Below are positions 1 to 8,487 of a DNA stretch of 64,000 nucleotides, piece after piece. The notes beneath the pieces were generated by a model. It saw nothing but the letters and a program-made list of their open reading frames with translations, was not told where the DNA came from and ran no database searches. The position numbers and the translations under genes are program-made. The DNA is from Aurantimonas coralicida (GTDB taxonomy: Bacteria; Pseudomonadota; Alphaproteobacteria; Rhizobiales; Rhizobiaceae). The first letter of the stretch is position 1; every line of letters starts with the position of its first letter. The stretch covers positions 62,001-126,000 of the forward strand of contig DRFF01000057.1 in assembly GCA_011050685.1 (NCBI GenBank), in the 5' to 3' direction.

Positions 1-705
1 GGCACGGTAGATGCCGCGACCTGCTTCGCGGGCGCGCCGGGCCGCGGCTTCCTCAGCCCTCCAGGCGGCCTCGGACGCATCATGGCCAAGCCGAGCGGCC
101 GTATCGCGAGCCGAACTAGCGGCATCGGAGATAGACGAGCCGGCGCGGCTCGCGGCATCGGAGACGCTTGCGCCCGCGCTGGACGCCGCCGCTTTGGCCT
201 TTTCCGTCATGCCCGGACCGTCCGATCCACTGGTGCCACTGCCTCCAACGGATGGCCGCGAAGCTCCCCCGGTAACCGGATAGGGATTCGGTCGAGGCGA
301 GCCCGATGACATCCCCCGCGACAATGGCTCCGACGTGCCCGCACGGTAGCCGCCGGCCGGCTGCGAACCGCCCGAAAATGCCCCGTCGAAGCGTTCGTCG
401 TAATCTCGGTCGTCGCGCCATTGATCGTAGCGCCCCTTCAAATGGCGCCCCTCGGCCCGGGCACTATCACCGGTAAACAGCCAGGCGATGCCAGCGCCGA
501 TCAGGCCCAGCGCGAGCGGATTGTCGCGGACCTGGCGCCCCAGATTCCGCGCCATGTCGGAACCTTGTCCTTCCTTCAGATAGCTCGACACCTCATCGAC
601 GATCTGGCCGACCGAGAATCGGTCGCGCAATTCGTCGAGGGTCGAATCCACCCGCGAGCGGTGGCTTTCGGCTTCGTGTTCCAATCGATCGGTATCGTTG
701 CTCAT
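1..705 (-). CDS. DUF3618 domain protein, C-terminus cut by window edge
   Basis: The reading frame is open from an ATG at 705 to the window edge, giving 235 visible residues without a stop. The N-terminus (MSNDTDRLEHEAESHRSRVD, then STLDELRDR) matches the DUF3618 pattern of a charged helix followed by a conserved TLDEL segment. A short hydrophobic stretch (NPLALGLIGAGIAWLF) follows, and then a long Gly/Ser/Ala-rich tail with DAASRAGSSISDAASSARD-type amphipathic repeats. DUF3618 proteins are of unknown biochemical function and usually sit next to holin-like and YtxH-like genes, as here. The start overlaps the stop of the preceding gene by four bases (ATGA), which implies translational coupling. 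The family call rests on the N-terminal pattern; the tail is low complexity. Confidence 0.75.
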   Translation of the reverse strand, partial: MSNDTDRLEHEAESHRSRVDSTLDELRDRFSVGQIVDEVSSYLKEGQGSDMARNLGRQVRDNPLALGLIGAGIAWLFTGDSARAEGRHLKGRYDQWRDDRDYDERFDGAFSGGSQPAGGYRAGTSEPLSRGMSSGSPRPNPYPVTGGASRPSVGGSGTSGSDGPGMTEKAKAAASSAGASVSDAASRAGSSISDAASSARDTAARLGHDASEAAWRAEEAAARRAREAGRGIYRA

Positions 706-1097
706 CGGGTCTGCTCCTTCACGAGCTGGCCATCCTTGCGCAGCTGGCGGGCCGTGCGGTCAGGCGTAAGATTAGCGGGGCTGAGGTCATTCCGCCCCTT
801 GAAGAGTAGCGCCACGCCGATACCGGCGATGACCACTCCAACGAGCAGCGCGGCCCAGGCATCGCCCATGAACGAGCCCAGCGCGACGATGAGGGCTTGC
901 GCGAGGACGAAGAGCGCCACGAGCAGGCAAATCGCCCCGGCTGCGATCGAGCCGCCACCGATTTCCACCTGGGTGATCTTGTCGGATATTTCCGAGCGGA
1001 TCAGCTCTCCCTCGGTCTTGAAGAGATCGGTGGTTTCGCGCAGCAGGTCCGACAGCAGTTCGGGTACCGACCGGTTGTCTCTGGGTTCAACGGCCAT
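702..1097 (-). CDS. Phage holin family / Actinobacteriota Holin-X-like membrane protein
   Basis: The 131-residue protein starts with an acidic amphipathic helix (LLRETTDLFKTEGELIRSEI) followed by two hydrophobic segments, at about residues 50-73 (AAGAICLLVALFVLAQALIV) and 80-98 (WAALLVGVVIAGIGVALLF), and a basic tail. This is the layout of the DUF1469 / holin superfamily III group, which are peripheral or bitopic envelope proteins rather than proven phage holins. The ATG at 1097 is preferred over upstream in-frame codons because those lie inside the preceding gene. The start overlaps the YtxH-like gene by 11 nt and the stop overlaps the DUF3618 start, so the three genes form one transcript. 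The membrane topology is clear; the function is not. Confidence 0.8.
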   Translation of the reverse strand: MAVEPRDNRSVPELLSDLLRETTDLFKTEGELIRSEISDKITQVEIGGGSIAAGAICLLVALFVLAQALIVALGSFMGDAWAALLVGVVIAGIGVALLFKGRNDLSPANLTPDRTARQLRKDGQLVKEQTR

Positions 1098-1812
1098 GAT
1101 TGCCTCCGCTGGTGTTGGTGGACGTCGTGCCGGACGGCGTCCGGGTCTGCGTACCGCCGAGCGGCGCAGAGCTCGAAGAGCCGCCAGCCGAAGACGAGGC
1201 CGTAACGCCGGAAGCTCCGACCGACGCGGCGGAGGCGGACGGTGACGGGCGCGCGCCCATTGTACCGGCCGGACGTACAGCGGTGGGAACCGGCCGCCCG
1301 ACCGGACCCCGGTCGTTCGCGCCGCTATCGTCGTCATGCTCATGTTCGCCGGAGGCCCGGGCAAACCGTCCCAGAGCGACCCCAGCTAAAGCAGCGCCAA
1401 CCAGAAAAGCCGTCGGCTGACGTCGGGCAAAGCCGGCGACAGAGCGGGTGAGATCCTGGACACTACGCCCATGCAGGGAGCGCGACGCATCCTCAAGACC
1501 GGAGGCGACTTCGCGGACGACCTTCGCGGCCATCGACTGATCGCGATCGCCGAGCTCGTCGGAAGCCTTGCGTACGGCAGCGGCGAAATCGTCCATGCTG
1601 CCGGCCACGGCTTCCTTGCCTTGGTCGGCGCTCTCGCTCGCCCGCTGCTTGGCTTTCTCGGCAAGGTCGGACGCCTCGTCGCGAATAGTTTGGCCGGCTT
1701 TCGTTGCCTCGTCCCGCGCCGATCGCGTCTCGCGATCGATCGCATCCGCTGCGCGGTTCTTGTCGTCTTCCGCCTTGGCGGGTAGCGACGGTTTGTTGAT
1801 ATCGGATGTCAT
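1087..1812 (-). CDS. YtxH/LEA-like stress-associated protein with one membrane segment
   Basis: This 241-residue protein has an N-terminal half made of charged amphipathic repeats (ARDEATKAGQTIRDEASDLA, then EKAKQRASESADQGKEA) like those of late-embryogenesis-abundant and YtxH proteins. A single hydrophobic segment near residues 140-158 (PTAFLVGAALAGVALGRFA) follows, and then a Ser/Thr/Gly-rich low-complexity tail. The ATG at 1812 has an AAGGA ribosome site seven bases upstream; an upstream TTG in frame lacks one. Similar genes in rhizobia are often named nutrient-deprivation-induced proteins, but this is a weak label. The gene lies in an operon-like run with the holin-like and DUF3618 genes, which suggests envelope or stress protection. 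Confidence 0.7.
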   Translation of the reverse strand: MTSDINKPSLPAKAEDDKNRAADAIDRETRSARDEATKAGQTIRDEASDLAEKAKQRASESADQGKEAVAGSMDDFAAAVRKASDELGDRDQSMAAKVVREVASGLEDASRSLHGRSVQDLTRSVAGFARRQPTAFLVGAALAGVALGRFARASGEHEHDDDSGANDRGPVGRPVPTAVRPAGTMGARPSPSASAASVGASGVTASSSAGGSSSSAPLGGTQTRTPSGTTSTNTSGGNHGR

Positions 1813-1822
1813 TGGGAGATCC

Positions 1823-1897
1823 TTATGCAAGCCCGAGGAGGGAGAGGATGACGAGGACCACGACGATCAACCCGACAAGATAGATGATGCTGTTCAT
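1823..1897 (-). CDS. 24-residue single-pass membrane microprotein
   Basis: A 25-codon frame (ATG to TAA) encodes MNSIIYLVGLIVVVLVILSL, then LGLA: one uninterrupted hydrophobic helix. Very similar 20-30 residue peptides of the form MN-x-I-x-YLVGL...ILSFFGL occur widely in Alphaproteobacteria and are often left unannotated. A GGAAGGAAA purine-rich site lies about ten bases before the ATG. The gene ends 10 nt before the start of the YtxH-like gene and is probably the first gene of that operon. Function unknown; the peptide may insert in the inner membrane and modulate a larger complex. Confidence 0.65.
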   Translation of the reverse strand: MNSIIYLVGLIVVVLVILSLLGLA

Positions 1898-2237
1898 GAC
1901 AACGGTGTTTCCTTCCTGAGGGGCGGCCGAGAAGGCCGGCGTCAAGCCTTCACGTGCCCGTGTTCCAATCATGCTTCGTTAAGTTTGATAACCATGAATC
2001 GGTTCCACGATCCGTGGCTGGCTTCGGAAATCTGATAGGTCCGGCCGCTCCGTTCATTGCCAAGGCGGGATCGCGCGCGTGAACGCCTGGTTTGATCCAG
2101 GACAACTCCAGCGCCGGCGTCGGTCGCTATATTGACGGTGCTTCGTTCATCCTGATTCTGCTCGCCTGAGAATAGGCGGAGCGTCCACGGGATCGGCGAA
2201 AGCGCAGTCGATTACGAGAAGGATGGAGAGCTTGCCA
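1898..2237. other. Intergenic region between divergent genes
   Basis: This 340-nt spacer separates the leftward stress cluster from the rightward CBS-BON gene and should hold both promoters. Two GGAAC motifs are present on the minus strand (at 1962-1966 and 2002-2006), but neither is followed at 16-17 nt by the GTT expected of an EcfG promoter. No coding frame is convincing here. Confidence 0.5.
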
Positions 2238-2936
2238 ATGCTGACGGCGAAGGACGTCATGACCGCCAAGGTCTTCACCGTGGCGCCTGACGATACGGTC
2301 CGCAACGTTGCGATCCTACTGACCGATCATGGCGTGAGCGCCCTTCCCGTGGTCGATGGAGACAAACTGGTCGGCATCGTCAGCGAGGGTGATCTCATGC
2401 GCCGCGAGGAGCTCGGCACCGCCGCCCGCCCGCGTTCCTGGTGGCTGAACATCTTCACCGACTCAGCGGCGACGGCCGCCGACTACACCAAGGCGCATGC
2501 CAGACATGTCGTAGCCGTGATGACGAAAAACGTCATCACGGTCGAGGAAGACACGCCGCTGGCGGAGGTTGCCGATCTTTTGGAAAAACGGCGCATCAAG
2601 CGGGTTCCGGTCGTTCACGAAGGCAAGCTCGTCGGAATCGTCAGTCGCGCCAATTTGATCCGGGCATTAGCGACGGCGCGCGACAGCCAGCTCGCCGCCA
2701 CCGCGGCCGGCGACAGCGGTATACGCGAGGAAATTCTGGAGAAACTGCGCCAACAGCCCTGGGCTTCAGTCGGCGCCTGGGATGTCACCGTCACCGACGG
2801 AACCGTCGCCTTCTGGGGTCGATACCGAACCGAGGAAGAGCAGGAGGCCTCGCGCGTTCTGGCTGAAAACACCCCGGGTGTCCGCTCGGTCGAGGACCAT
2901 CGCATCCCGATCGAGGTCTATTACGGCGCCATCTAG
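2238..2936 (+). CDS. CBS domain pair plus BON domain protein
   Basis: The 232-residue protein carries two CBS motifs, at about residues 3-60 (AKDVMTAKVFTVAPDDTVRN ... GIVSEGDLMRR) and 95-150 (VMTKNVITVEEDTPLAEVAD ... GIVSRANLIRA). The C-terminal BON domain spans about residues 165-228 (IREEILEKLRQQPW ... NTPGVRSVEDHR). CBS pairs bind adenine nucleotides and sense energy state; BON domains bind phospholipid or envelope structures. CBS-BON fusions are common stress-induced proteins in Alphaproteobacteria. The ATG at 2238 is chosen over one 15 nt upstream because GGAGAG lies eight bases before it. No signal peptide is seen, so it is probably cytoplasmic. Confidence 0.85.
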   Translation: MLTAKDVMTAKVFTVAPDDTVRNVAILLTDHGVSALPVVDGDKLVGIVSEGDLMRREELGTAARPRSWWLNIFTDSAATAADYTKAHARHVVAVMTKNVITVEEDTPLAEVADLLEKRRIKRVPVVHEGKLVGIVSRANLIRALATARDSQLAATAAGDSGIREEILEKLRQQPWASVGAWDVTVTDGTVAFWGRYRTEEEQEASRVLAENTPGVRSVEDHRIPIEVYYGAI

Positions 2937-3034
2937 CGCGCGCCAACCGACCGGAACGGACCGCAGCGTGAGCGCAGCGTCGCATCATCCAGCGCCTGGT
3001 CGACTTCGAAGCCGCCTAGACGCATGTCCCGGCG

Positions 3035-5254
3035 TCACCCGTTGACGCGCACGACCTCGGACACGCAGGGCTTGCCGCGAAGCTGGTTCAGCGTCTGATT
3101 GAGGTGGTTGAGATCCCAGACCTCCAACTCGATGACCATCTTGGTGAAATCGGGCGCCGTGGTCACCATCGACAGATTGTGGATATTGGCGTCGTTGGCC
3201 GCGACCGTCTCGGCGATCTCGGCGAGTGAGCCCGGCTCGTTGATGGCGGAGATCATGATCCGGGCGGGAAAACGTTCGTTCAGCGCCTCGTCGATGTCCC
3301 ATCTGACATCCACCCAACGGTCCAACTGGTCATCATAGTCCATCAGGGCCGGCGACTGGATCGGATAGATGGTGATACCCTTGCCGGGCTCGATGATGCC
3401 GACGATACGGTCGCCCGGCACCGCACCGTCAGGTCCGAAATGCACTGGCATGTCGTCACGCGCGCCGCGGATCGGGATAGCGTTCCGGTCCTTTTTCTGC
3501 TTCGTCTTCGAACGCCCCGGCATGCGGAAGATCATGCCGGCGGCGGTTCTGAGGTTGAACCAGCCCTCCTCTTCCCGACGCGGCGAGCGTCTGGTCACGC
3601 GGCTGTCCTGAAAGTCCGGGAAAACCGCCTTGAGGACATCGGAGGAGTTCAGTTCGCCTCGGCCCACCGCGGCGAGCGCGTCCTCGATCTCGCGCTGGCC
3701 GAGCTTGCCGAGCAGCGGCTTCAGGATATCGCGGCTGAACGTCTTGCCCGACCGGGCGAAGGTCCGCTCGAGGATCTGCTGGCCGAGACCGGAATACTGC
3801 CGGCGGATCGAGATTCGGGCCGCCCGCCGGATCGCCGAGCGCGCCTTGCCCGTGACGGCGACGTTCTCCCAGGCTTGCGGCGGCGTCGCGGCCTTTGACC
3901 GGATGATCTCGACCTCGTCGCCATTGGCGAGTTCGGTGACCACCGGCATGATCCGCCCATCGATCTTGCAGCCGACGCAGGTATCGCCGACGTCCGTATG
4001 GACGGCATAGGCGAAATCGATGGGGGTGGCGCCGCGCGGCAATGCGATCAGCCGCCCCTTCGGCGTGAAGCAGAACACCTGATCCTGGAAGAGCTCGAGC
4101 TTGGTGTGCTCCAGGAACTCCTCCGGATTGTCGCCCTCGGCGAGCAACTGGATCGTCCGGCGCAGCCAGCCATAGGCGTTCGAATCCTTCGACAGATGCA
4201 CCTTGGCGTCGCCATCCTCGCCGAGATCCTTGTAGAGCGAGTGGGCCGCGACGCCGAATTCCGCGATCTCGTGCATCAAGGACGTGCGGATCTGCAGCTC
4301 GACACGCTGACGCGACGGTCCGACGATGGTGGTGTGAATCGAGCGGTAGTCGTTTTGTTTCGGCGTCGAGATGTAGTCCTTGAAACGACCGGGCACCATC
4401 GGCCAGGTCCGGTGCACGATACCGAGCGTGCGGTAGCAATCCTCTTCGGTGCCGACCACGACGCGAAAGCCGAAAATGTCGGAGAGCTGCTCGAGCGACA
4501 GCGCCTTTCGCTGCATCTTCGAGAATACCGAATAGGGCTTTTTCTGCCGGCCGGTGACGGTCGCCTCGATGCCGCTGTCCTTCAGGCGCGCGGTCAGGTC
4601 CTGTTCGATGCTGGCGATGCGCTCTGCATGCCGATCCCGCAATTCGTCCAGCCGCGCGGTAATGGTCTCATAGGCTTCGAGATTGACGTGTTTGAACGCG
4701 AGGTTTTCCAGTTCCTCGCGCATGTCCTGCATGCCCATGCGCCCGGCCAGTGGCGCATAGATGTCCATCGTCTCCTGGGCGATCCGGGCCCGCTTGTCCG
4801 CCGCCATGTGACCGAGGGTGCGCATGTTGTGCAGGCGGTCGGCGAGCTTGACGAGCAAGACGCGTATGTCGTCGGCGATGGCGAGCAGCAGCTTGCGCAG
4901 GTTCTCGGCCTGCTCCGCCTTTTTCGAGACGAGGTCGAGCCGCTTCAGCTTGGTCAGGCCTTCGACGAGCTGGCCGATCTTCGGTCCGAAGAGCTGGTCG
5001 ATCTCCTTGCGGGTCGCGTCTGTGTCCTCGATCGTGTCGTGCAGCAGCGCCACCGCGACCGTCGCCTCATCGAGGTGCATCTCGGTCAGGATCGCGGCGA
5101 CCTCGAGCGGATGCGAGAAGTACGGATCGCCGCTGGCGCGCGTCTGCGCGCCATGCTTCTGCATAGCGTAGACATAGGCGCGGTTGAGGAGCGCTTCGTC
5201 GACATCGGGCTTGTAGGCCGCGACCTTCTCGACGAGTTCATATTGTCGCATCAT
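3035..5254 (-). CDS. rsh: Bifunctional (p)ppGpp synthetase/hydrolase Rsh
   Basis: The 739-residue RelA/SpoT homologue makes and degrades the stringent-response alarmone (p)ppGpp. The N-terminal HD hydrolase has His48 and the HDTIED motif at residues 72-77, so hydrolase activity should be intact. The synthetase domain (about 234-342) holds RFKDYISTPKQNDYRSIH; the RxKD charge motif at 290-293 is the one typical of bifunctional enzymes, as opposed to ExDD of synthetase-only RelA. A TGS domain (about 390-450, FCFTPKGRLIALPRGATPID) and a C-terminal ACT domain (about 660-739) complete the standard order and length. The gene follows rpoZ on the same strand but is separated from it by a strong hairpin terminator. 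A single Rsh is usual in this group. Confidence 0.97.
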   Translation of the reverse strand: MMRQYELVEKVAAYKPDVDEALLNRAYVYAMQKHGAQTRASGDPYFSHPLEVAAILTEMHLDEATVAVALLHDTIEDTDATRKEIDQLFGPKIGQLVEGLTKLKRLDLVSKKAEQAENLRKLLLAIADDIRVLLVKLADRLHNMRTLGHMAADKRARIAQETMDIYAPLAGRMGMQDMREELENLAFKHVNLEAYETITARLDELRDRHAERIASIEQDLTARLKDSGIEATVTGRQKKPYSVFSKMQRKALSLEQLSDIFGFRVVVGTEEDCYRTLGIVHRTWPMVPGRFKDYISTPKQNDYRSIHTTIVGPSRQRVELQIRTSLMHEIAEFGVAAHSLYKDLGEDGDAKVHLSKDSNAYGWLRRTIQLLAEGDNPEEFLEHTKLELFQDQVFCFTPKGRLIALPRGATPIDFAYAVHTDVGDTCVGCKIDGRIMPVVTELANGDEVEIIRSKAATPPQAWENVAVTGKARSAIRRAARISIRRQYSGLGQQILERTFARSGKTFSRDILKPLLGKLGQREIEDALAAVGRGELNSSDVLKAVFPDFQDSRVTRRSPRREEEGWFNLRTAAGMIFRMPGRSKTKQKKDRNAIPIRGARDDMPVHFGPDGAVPGDRIVGIIEPGKGITIYPIQSPALMDYDDQLDRWVDVRWDIDEALNERFPARIMISAINEPGSLAEIAETVAANDANIHNLSMVTTAPDFTKMVIELEVWDLNHLNQTLNQLRGKPCVSEVVRVNG

Positions 5255-5282
5255 TTGGCTACGGCGACGATCCTAATGTGAA

Positions 5283-5314
5283 AAGGACGCCTCCCCAATC
5301 GGGAAGGCGTCCTT
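5283..5314 (-). terminator. Intrinsic terminator between rpoZ and rsh
   Basis: A 14-bp stem (AAGGACGCCTcCCC pairing with GGGaAGGCGTCCTT, one mismatch) encloses a four-base loop and is followed on the minus strand by a run of four T. It lies downstream of rpoZ and just before rsh, so rsh needs its own promoter or read-through. Confidence 0.8.
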
Positions 5315-5363
5315 CAATATAGGACTGTTACGGGCGCCGCCGAAAGTGCGGCGCAAACAAAAC

Positions 5364-5774
5364 TCAATAATCGTCTGTCCGCTCCGGCGGGACGAGCCCC
5401 TCGATCCCGGCGAGAAGCTGTTCTTCCGACATGTGATCGAAGGAGACCTGATCGTCGCCCTCCTGCGCGCCGGTCGCCTGCGCTGCCGCCGGCTGGCCGG
5501 CAATGCCGCGCGGCTCCGGTGCTGGTGCAGGCTCGGGCTCGTCCACCTCGACGTGCTTTTGCAGCGAGTGAATCAGATCTTCCTTGAGATCGCCGGGCGA
5601 CAAGGTCTCGTCTGCGATCTCGCGCAGTGCGACGACGGGGTTCTTGTCGTTGTCGCGATCGATGGTGATCGACTGCCCCTGCGAGATCTGCCGCGCCCGG
5701 TGACTGGCGAGCAGAACCAGCTCGAAGCGGTTCTCGACCTTATCGACGCAATCCTCTACGGTGACGCGGGCCAT
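5364..5774 (-). CDS. rpoZ: RNA polymerase omega subunit
   Basis: The 136-residue product begins [20 protein letters not shown] and continues with [11 protein letters not shown], the conserved core that wraps the beta-prime C-terminus and helps assemble RNA polymerase. The extended acidic/proline-rich C-terminus ([12 protein letters not shown]) is typical of alphaproteobacterial omega. Omega is also a contact site for (p)ppGpp in proteobacterial polymerase, which fits the conserved rpoZ-rsh order. The ATG at 5774 is the only sensible start. Confidence 0.97.
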   Translation of the reverse strand: MARVTVEDCVDKVENRFELVLLASHRARQISQGQSITIDRDNDKNPVVALREIADETLSPGDLKEDLIHSLQKHVEVDEPEPAPAPEPRGIAGQPAAAQATGAQEGDDQVSFDHMSEEQLLAGIEGLVPPERTDDY

Positions 5775-6030
5775 GCCTGTCTCCTGGCTGTACGAATTCG
5801 ATGAGATTAAGCGGCTCGCATAGACCGTTTGCCGTCGCGGGACAAGGGCTTATGGAGATGCGGTCGCGGTTTTCCGAATCTGACAATGCCCGTTGTGCTG
5901 CCAGGACGCGCCGATTATGGTCGCGCGAAATTCGCCAAACACCTCGATAACCGTCGATTGCGCCCCTGGGTCCCGACGGCCAGAACAATTGCCATCACCG
6001 ATTTGAGCGCTACCGAAAGCTGCATTGCCG

Positions 6031-6627
6031 ATGTTCGACCAACGTGAAAAAATCGCCCTCCTCATCGACGGCGCCAATCTCTACGCCGCTTCCAGAAGCC
6101 TCGGCTTCGATATCGATTACAAGAAGATGCTGGTCAGCTTCCAGAAGCGCGGCTACCTCTTGCGCGCCTACTATTATACGGCCCTGATCGAGGACAGCGA
6201 ATATTCGTCGATCCGGCCGCTCATCGACTGGCTCGACTATAATGGCTACCGCGTCGTTACCAAACCGGCCAAGGAGTTCACCGACGCGGCGGGACGACGC
6301 AAGATCAAGGGCAATATGGACATCGAGCTGGCGGTCGATGCCATGGAGCTGGCCGATACGGTCGATCACTTCGTGCTGTTCTCCGGCGACGGCGATTTCC
6401 GGTCGCTGGTCGAGGCTCTGCAGCGCAAGGGCCGCAAGGTCTCGGTGGTCTCCAGCCTGACCACATCGCCGCCGATGATTTCGGACGATCTGCGCCGGCA
6501 GGCCGACCATTTCATCGATCTGGCGAGCCTCCGGGCGGAAATCGGCCGCAACCCGGCCGAGCGCGAAAACCGGATATCCCGTCGCACCGAGGTCGACGAA
6601 GCCGACGCTTCCGACGAGGACTATTGA
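6031..6627 (+). CDS. NYN domain (LabA/DUF88-like) predicted RNase
   Basis: The 198-residue protein is a PIN-like NYN domain: IALLIDGANLYAA near the N-terminus supplies the first catalytic Asp, and GNMDIELAVDAMELAD and VLFSGDGDFRSLVEAL supply the other acidic residues of the metal site. Members of this group (LabA, NicB-like) are thought to be endoribonucleases acting on structured RNA; substrates are unknown. The ATG at 6031 is chosen over a TTG six bases upstream. The gene is divergent from rpoZ and is followed 35 nt later by a uracil-DNA glycosylase on the same strand. The position next to rpoZ is conserved in many Hyphomicrobiales. Confidence 0.88.
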   Translation: MFDQREKIALLIDGANLYAASRSLGFDIDYKKMLVSFQKRGYLLRAYYYTALIEDSEYSSIRPLIDWLDYNGYRVVTKPAKEFTDAAGRRKIKGNMDIELAVDAMELADTVDHFVLFSGDGDFRSLVEALQRKGRKVSVVSSLTTSPPMISDDLRRQADHFIDLASLRAEIGRNPAERENRISRRTEVDEADASDEDY

Positions 6628-6662
6628 GCTGGCCGCTCGCCATCGCTAGAGAGCCCGTCGCA

Positions 6663-7316
6663 ATGTCCACCCTTCCATCGGAACCGGCGCGCGATTGTCC
6701 GCTCTGCCCGCGGCTGGTCGCCTTCCGCCACGAATTGCGCGCGAGCGAGCCCTCCTGGCACAACGCGCCGGTGAAAACGCTGCTGCCTGCTGCCGGAGCC
6801 AAGCCCGTTCGCCTGCTCGTTGTCGGATTGGCGCCGGGGGTGCGCGGCGCCAACCGCACCGGGCGCCCGTTTACCGGCGACTATGCCGGCGACCTGCTCT
6901 ATGCGACGCTGTCGCGCTTCGGCTTCGCCAACGACCGGTTCGCCGCCCGCCCCGACGATGGGCTTGAGCTGTTTGGGACGGCGATCACCAACGCGGTCCG
7001 CTGCGTGCCGCCGCAGAACAAGCCGGTCGGCGCGGAAATCAATCACTGCCGCCCGTTCCTGACCGCGACCATCGCCGACTTTCCCGAACTTCGCGCCATC
7101 GTGACCCTCGGCAAGATCGCGCACGAATCAACGGTTCGCGCGCTCGGCGGCCGTCTGGCGAGCGCGCCATTTAGCCACGGGGGCGAGCACCAGCTCGGCG
7201 GTATTCAGCTGTTTTCGAGCTATCACTGCTCGCGCTACAACACCAACACGCGCCGCCTCACCGAGGACATGTTCGTCGCCGTGTTCCAAAGGGTGCGGGA
7301 TTATCTGGATGGTTGA
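6663..7316 (+). CDS. Family 5 uracil-DNA glycosylase (UDGb type)
   Basis: This 217-residue glycosylase should excise uracil, and probably other deaminated bases, from DNA. The diagnostic active-site motif GLAPGVRGANRTGRPFTGD is of the family 5 (UDGb) kind, in which the catalytic polar residue of other families is replaced. Four cysteines fit a 4Fe-4S cluster: Cys12 and Cys15 (DCPLCPRL), Cys114 (NAVRCVPP) and Cys129 (INHCRPF). The ATG at 6663 is chosen because it places the first Cys pair about ten residues from the N-terminus as in the family; an upstream TTG overlaps the NYN stop. A second, family 4-like glycosylase lies near 32 kb. Confidence 0.9.
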   Translation: MSTLPSEPARDCPLCPRLVAFRHELRASEPSWHNAPVKTLLPAAGAKPVRLLVVGLAPGVRGANRTGRPFTGDYAGDLLYATLSRFGFANDRFAARPDDGLELFGTAITNAVRCVPPQNKPVGAEINHCRPFLTATIADFPELRAIVTLGKIAHESTVRALGGRLASAPFSHGGEHQLGGIQLFSSYHCSRYNTNTRRLTEDMFVAVFQRVRDYLDG

Positions 7317-7353
7317 GGGCAACGCCGGGATAGCATCTGTCCATCGGTGACTG

Positions 7354-7914
7354 TCAGCGTCCGACGGAAAGATACGCGATCACCTCCGCGGCGTTCCGGT
7401 CGGGCGGGAACACCGGATAGAAAACCTTCGCGATTCGCCCCTCGTCGATGATCAGGGTGATCCGCTTGAGGTAGACGCGCCCGCCAAGTTCGAAGGCCGG
7501 AAGCTTCAGCGCGTCGCGGAACGCGCCCTGCTCGTCCGACAACAGCGCGAAGGGCAAATGTAGCCGTTCGGCGGCTTCCCGCTGATCCCCGGGCGATTGC
7601 GCCGACAGGCCGAACACGGCGTCGACGCCAAGCGCGCGCAGTTCGGCGAAATAATCCCGGAAGGCGCAGCTCTGCGGCGTGCAGCCCCGGGCGCCCGGCA
7701 TCTCGTTCCAGCCTTGCGGCAAGTCGACGCCGGGCTTGCCCGTCATCGGATAGACGTAGAGGACGAGGCGTCCGCCGATCGCCGACAGATCGATCGTCCG
7801 CCCATCGGTCGCTTCAAGCGGCACCGACGGGAGCGCGAGGTCGAGAAGATGGTCCGCCGCCCCGTCGTCAATGGGCGGAGTCAAATCATCGGGAAGTTGC
7901 ACGAAGTCCGTCAT
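7354..7914 (-). CDS. Peroxiredoxin (PrxQ/BCP-like)
   Basis: The 186-residue thioredoxin-fold protein carries GARGCTPQSCAFRDYF at about residues 75-90. The first Cys is the peroxidatic residue in the T-x-x-C-like position and the second, four residues on, is the resolving Cys of the PrxQ type. VLYVYPMTGKPG and FGLSAQSPGDQREA are the usual flanking segments. It reduces hydroperoxides using thioredoxin or a similar donor. The stretch GRTIDLSAIGG is typical of peroxiredoxins fused to short N-terminal extensions. The gene starts 11 nt after the smpB stop, so it is likely the last gene of a dapA-smpB-prx transcript. Confidence 0.88.
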   Translation of the reverse strand: MTDFVQLPDDLTPPIDDGAADHLLDLALPSVPLEATDGRTIDLSAIGGRLVLYVYPMTGKPGVDLPQGWNEMPGARGCTPQSCAFRDYFAELRALGVDAVFGLSAQSPGDQREAAERLHLPFALLSDEQGAFRDALKLPAFELGGRVYLKRITLIIDEGRIAKVFYPVFPPDRNAAEVIAYLSVGR

Positions 7915-7925
7915 CGGGACCGGCC

Positions 7926-8399
7926 CTACCCTTCCTTCAAGATCCGCTGCTTTTGCCGGTTCCAGTCGCGTTCCTTGATGGTCTGACGCTTGTCCGGCGC
8001 ATTCTTGCCCTTGGCGACAGCGAGTTGAAGCTTGGCCACCCCGCGATCGTTGAAGTAGATTCGCAGCGGCACAAGCGTCATGCCATCCTTTTGCACGGCG
8101 CCGGCGAGCCGGTTGAGCTCGGCGCGATGCACCAGCACCTTACGGCGGCGTTTCGGCTCGTGATTGAAGCGGTTGGCCTGGAGGTATTCCGGCAGGTTGG
8201 AGTTGATCAGCCACAACTCGCCGCCTTCTTCGGTGGCATAGGACTCGGCGATCGACGCCCTGCCGGCGCGCAGCGACTTCACTTCCGTACCGGTCAGCGC
8301 CAGGCCGGCCTCGAGCGTATCCAGGATCTCGTAATTGTAGCGGGCCTTGCGGTTTTCCGCCGCGACATTCGAGCCCGTCGTCTTTTTCTTCTTGGCCAT
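7926..8399 (-). CDS. smpB: SsrA-binding protein SmpB
   Basis: SmpB binds tmRNA and delivers it to stalled ribosomes for trans-translation. The 157-residue protein has the family landmarks: [39 protein letters not shown], and the basic C-terminal tail [20 protein letters not shown] that reaches the mRNA channel. The ATG at 8399 is preferred over a TTG three bases upstream; GAGGTGG is its ribosome site. It lies between dapA and a peroxiredoxin, the usual alphaproteobacterial arrangement. The tmRNA gene itself is not in this window. Confidence 0.97.
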   Translation of the reverse strand: MAKKKKTTGSNVAAENRKARYNYEILDTLEAGLALTGTEVKSLRAGRASIAESYATEEGGELWLINSNLPEYLQANRFNHEPKRRRKVLVHRAELNRLAGAVQKDGMTLVPLRIYFNDRGVAKLQLAVAKGKNAPDKRQTIKERDWNRQKQRILKEG

Positions 8400-8487
8400 C
8401 AACCACCTCGCGCGCGCCCGATGCGCGCGCCCCTCACACGGCCGATATAGTCACGGCAACGCCACGGCGCGACGGACGGCGGAAAAT

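Noticed and set aside
1962-2006. EcfG promoters for the stress cluster
   Set aside because: Two GGAAC elements are present on the right strand, but no CGTT or GTT stands 16-17 nt downstream of either.
3998-5281. Long plus-strand frame opposite rsh
   Set aside because: It is a shadow of the GC-rich antisense codon pattern; the rsh reading has full domain structure and all catalytic motifs.
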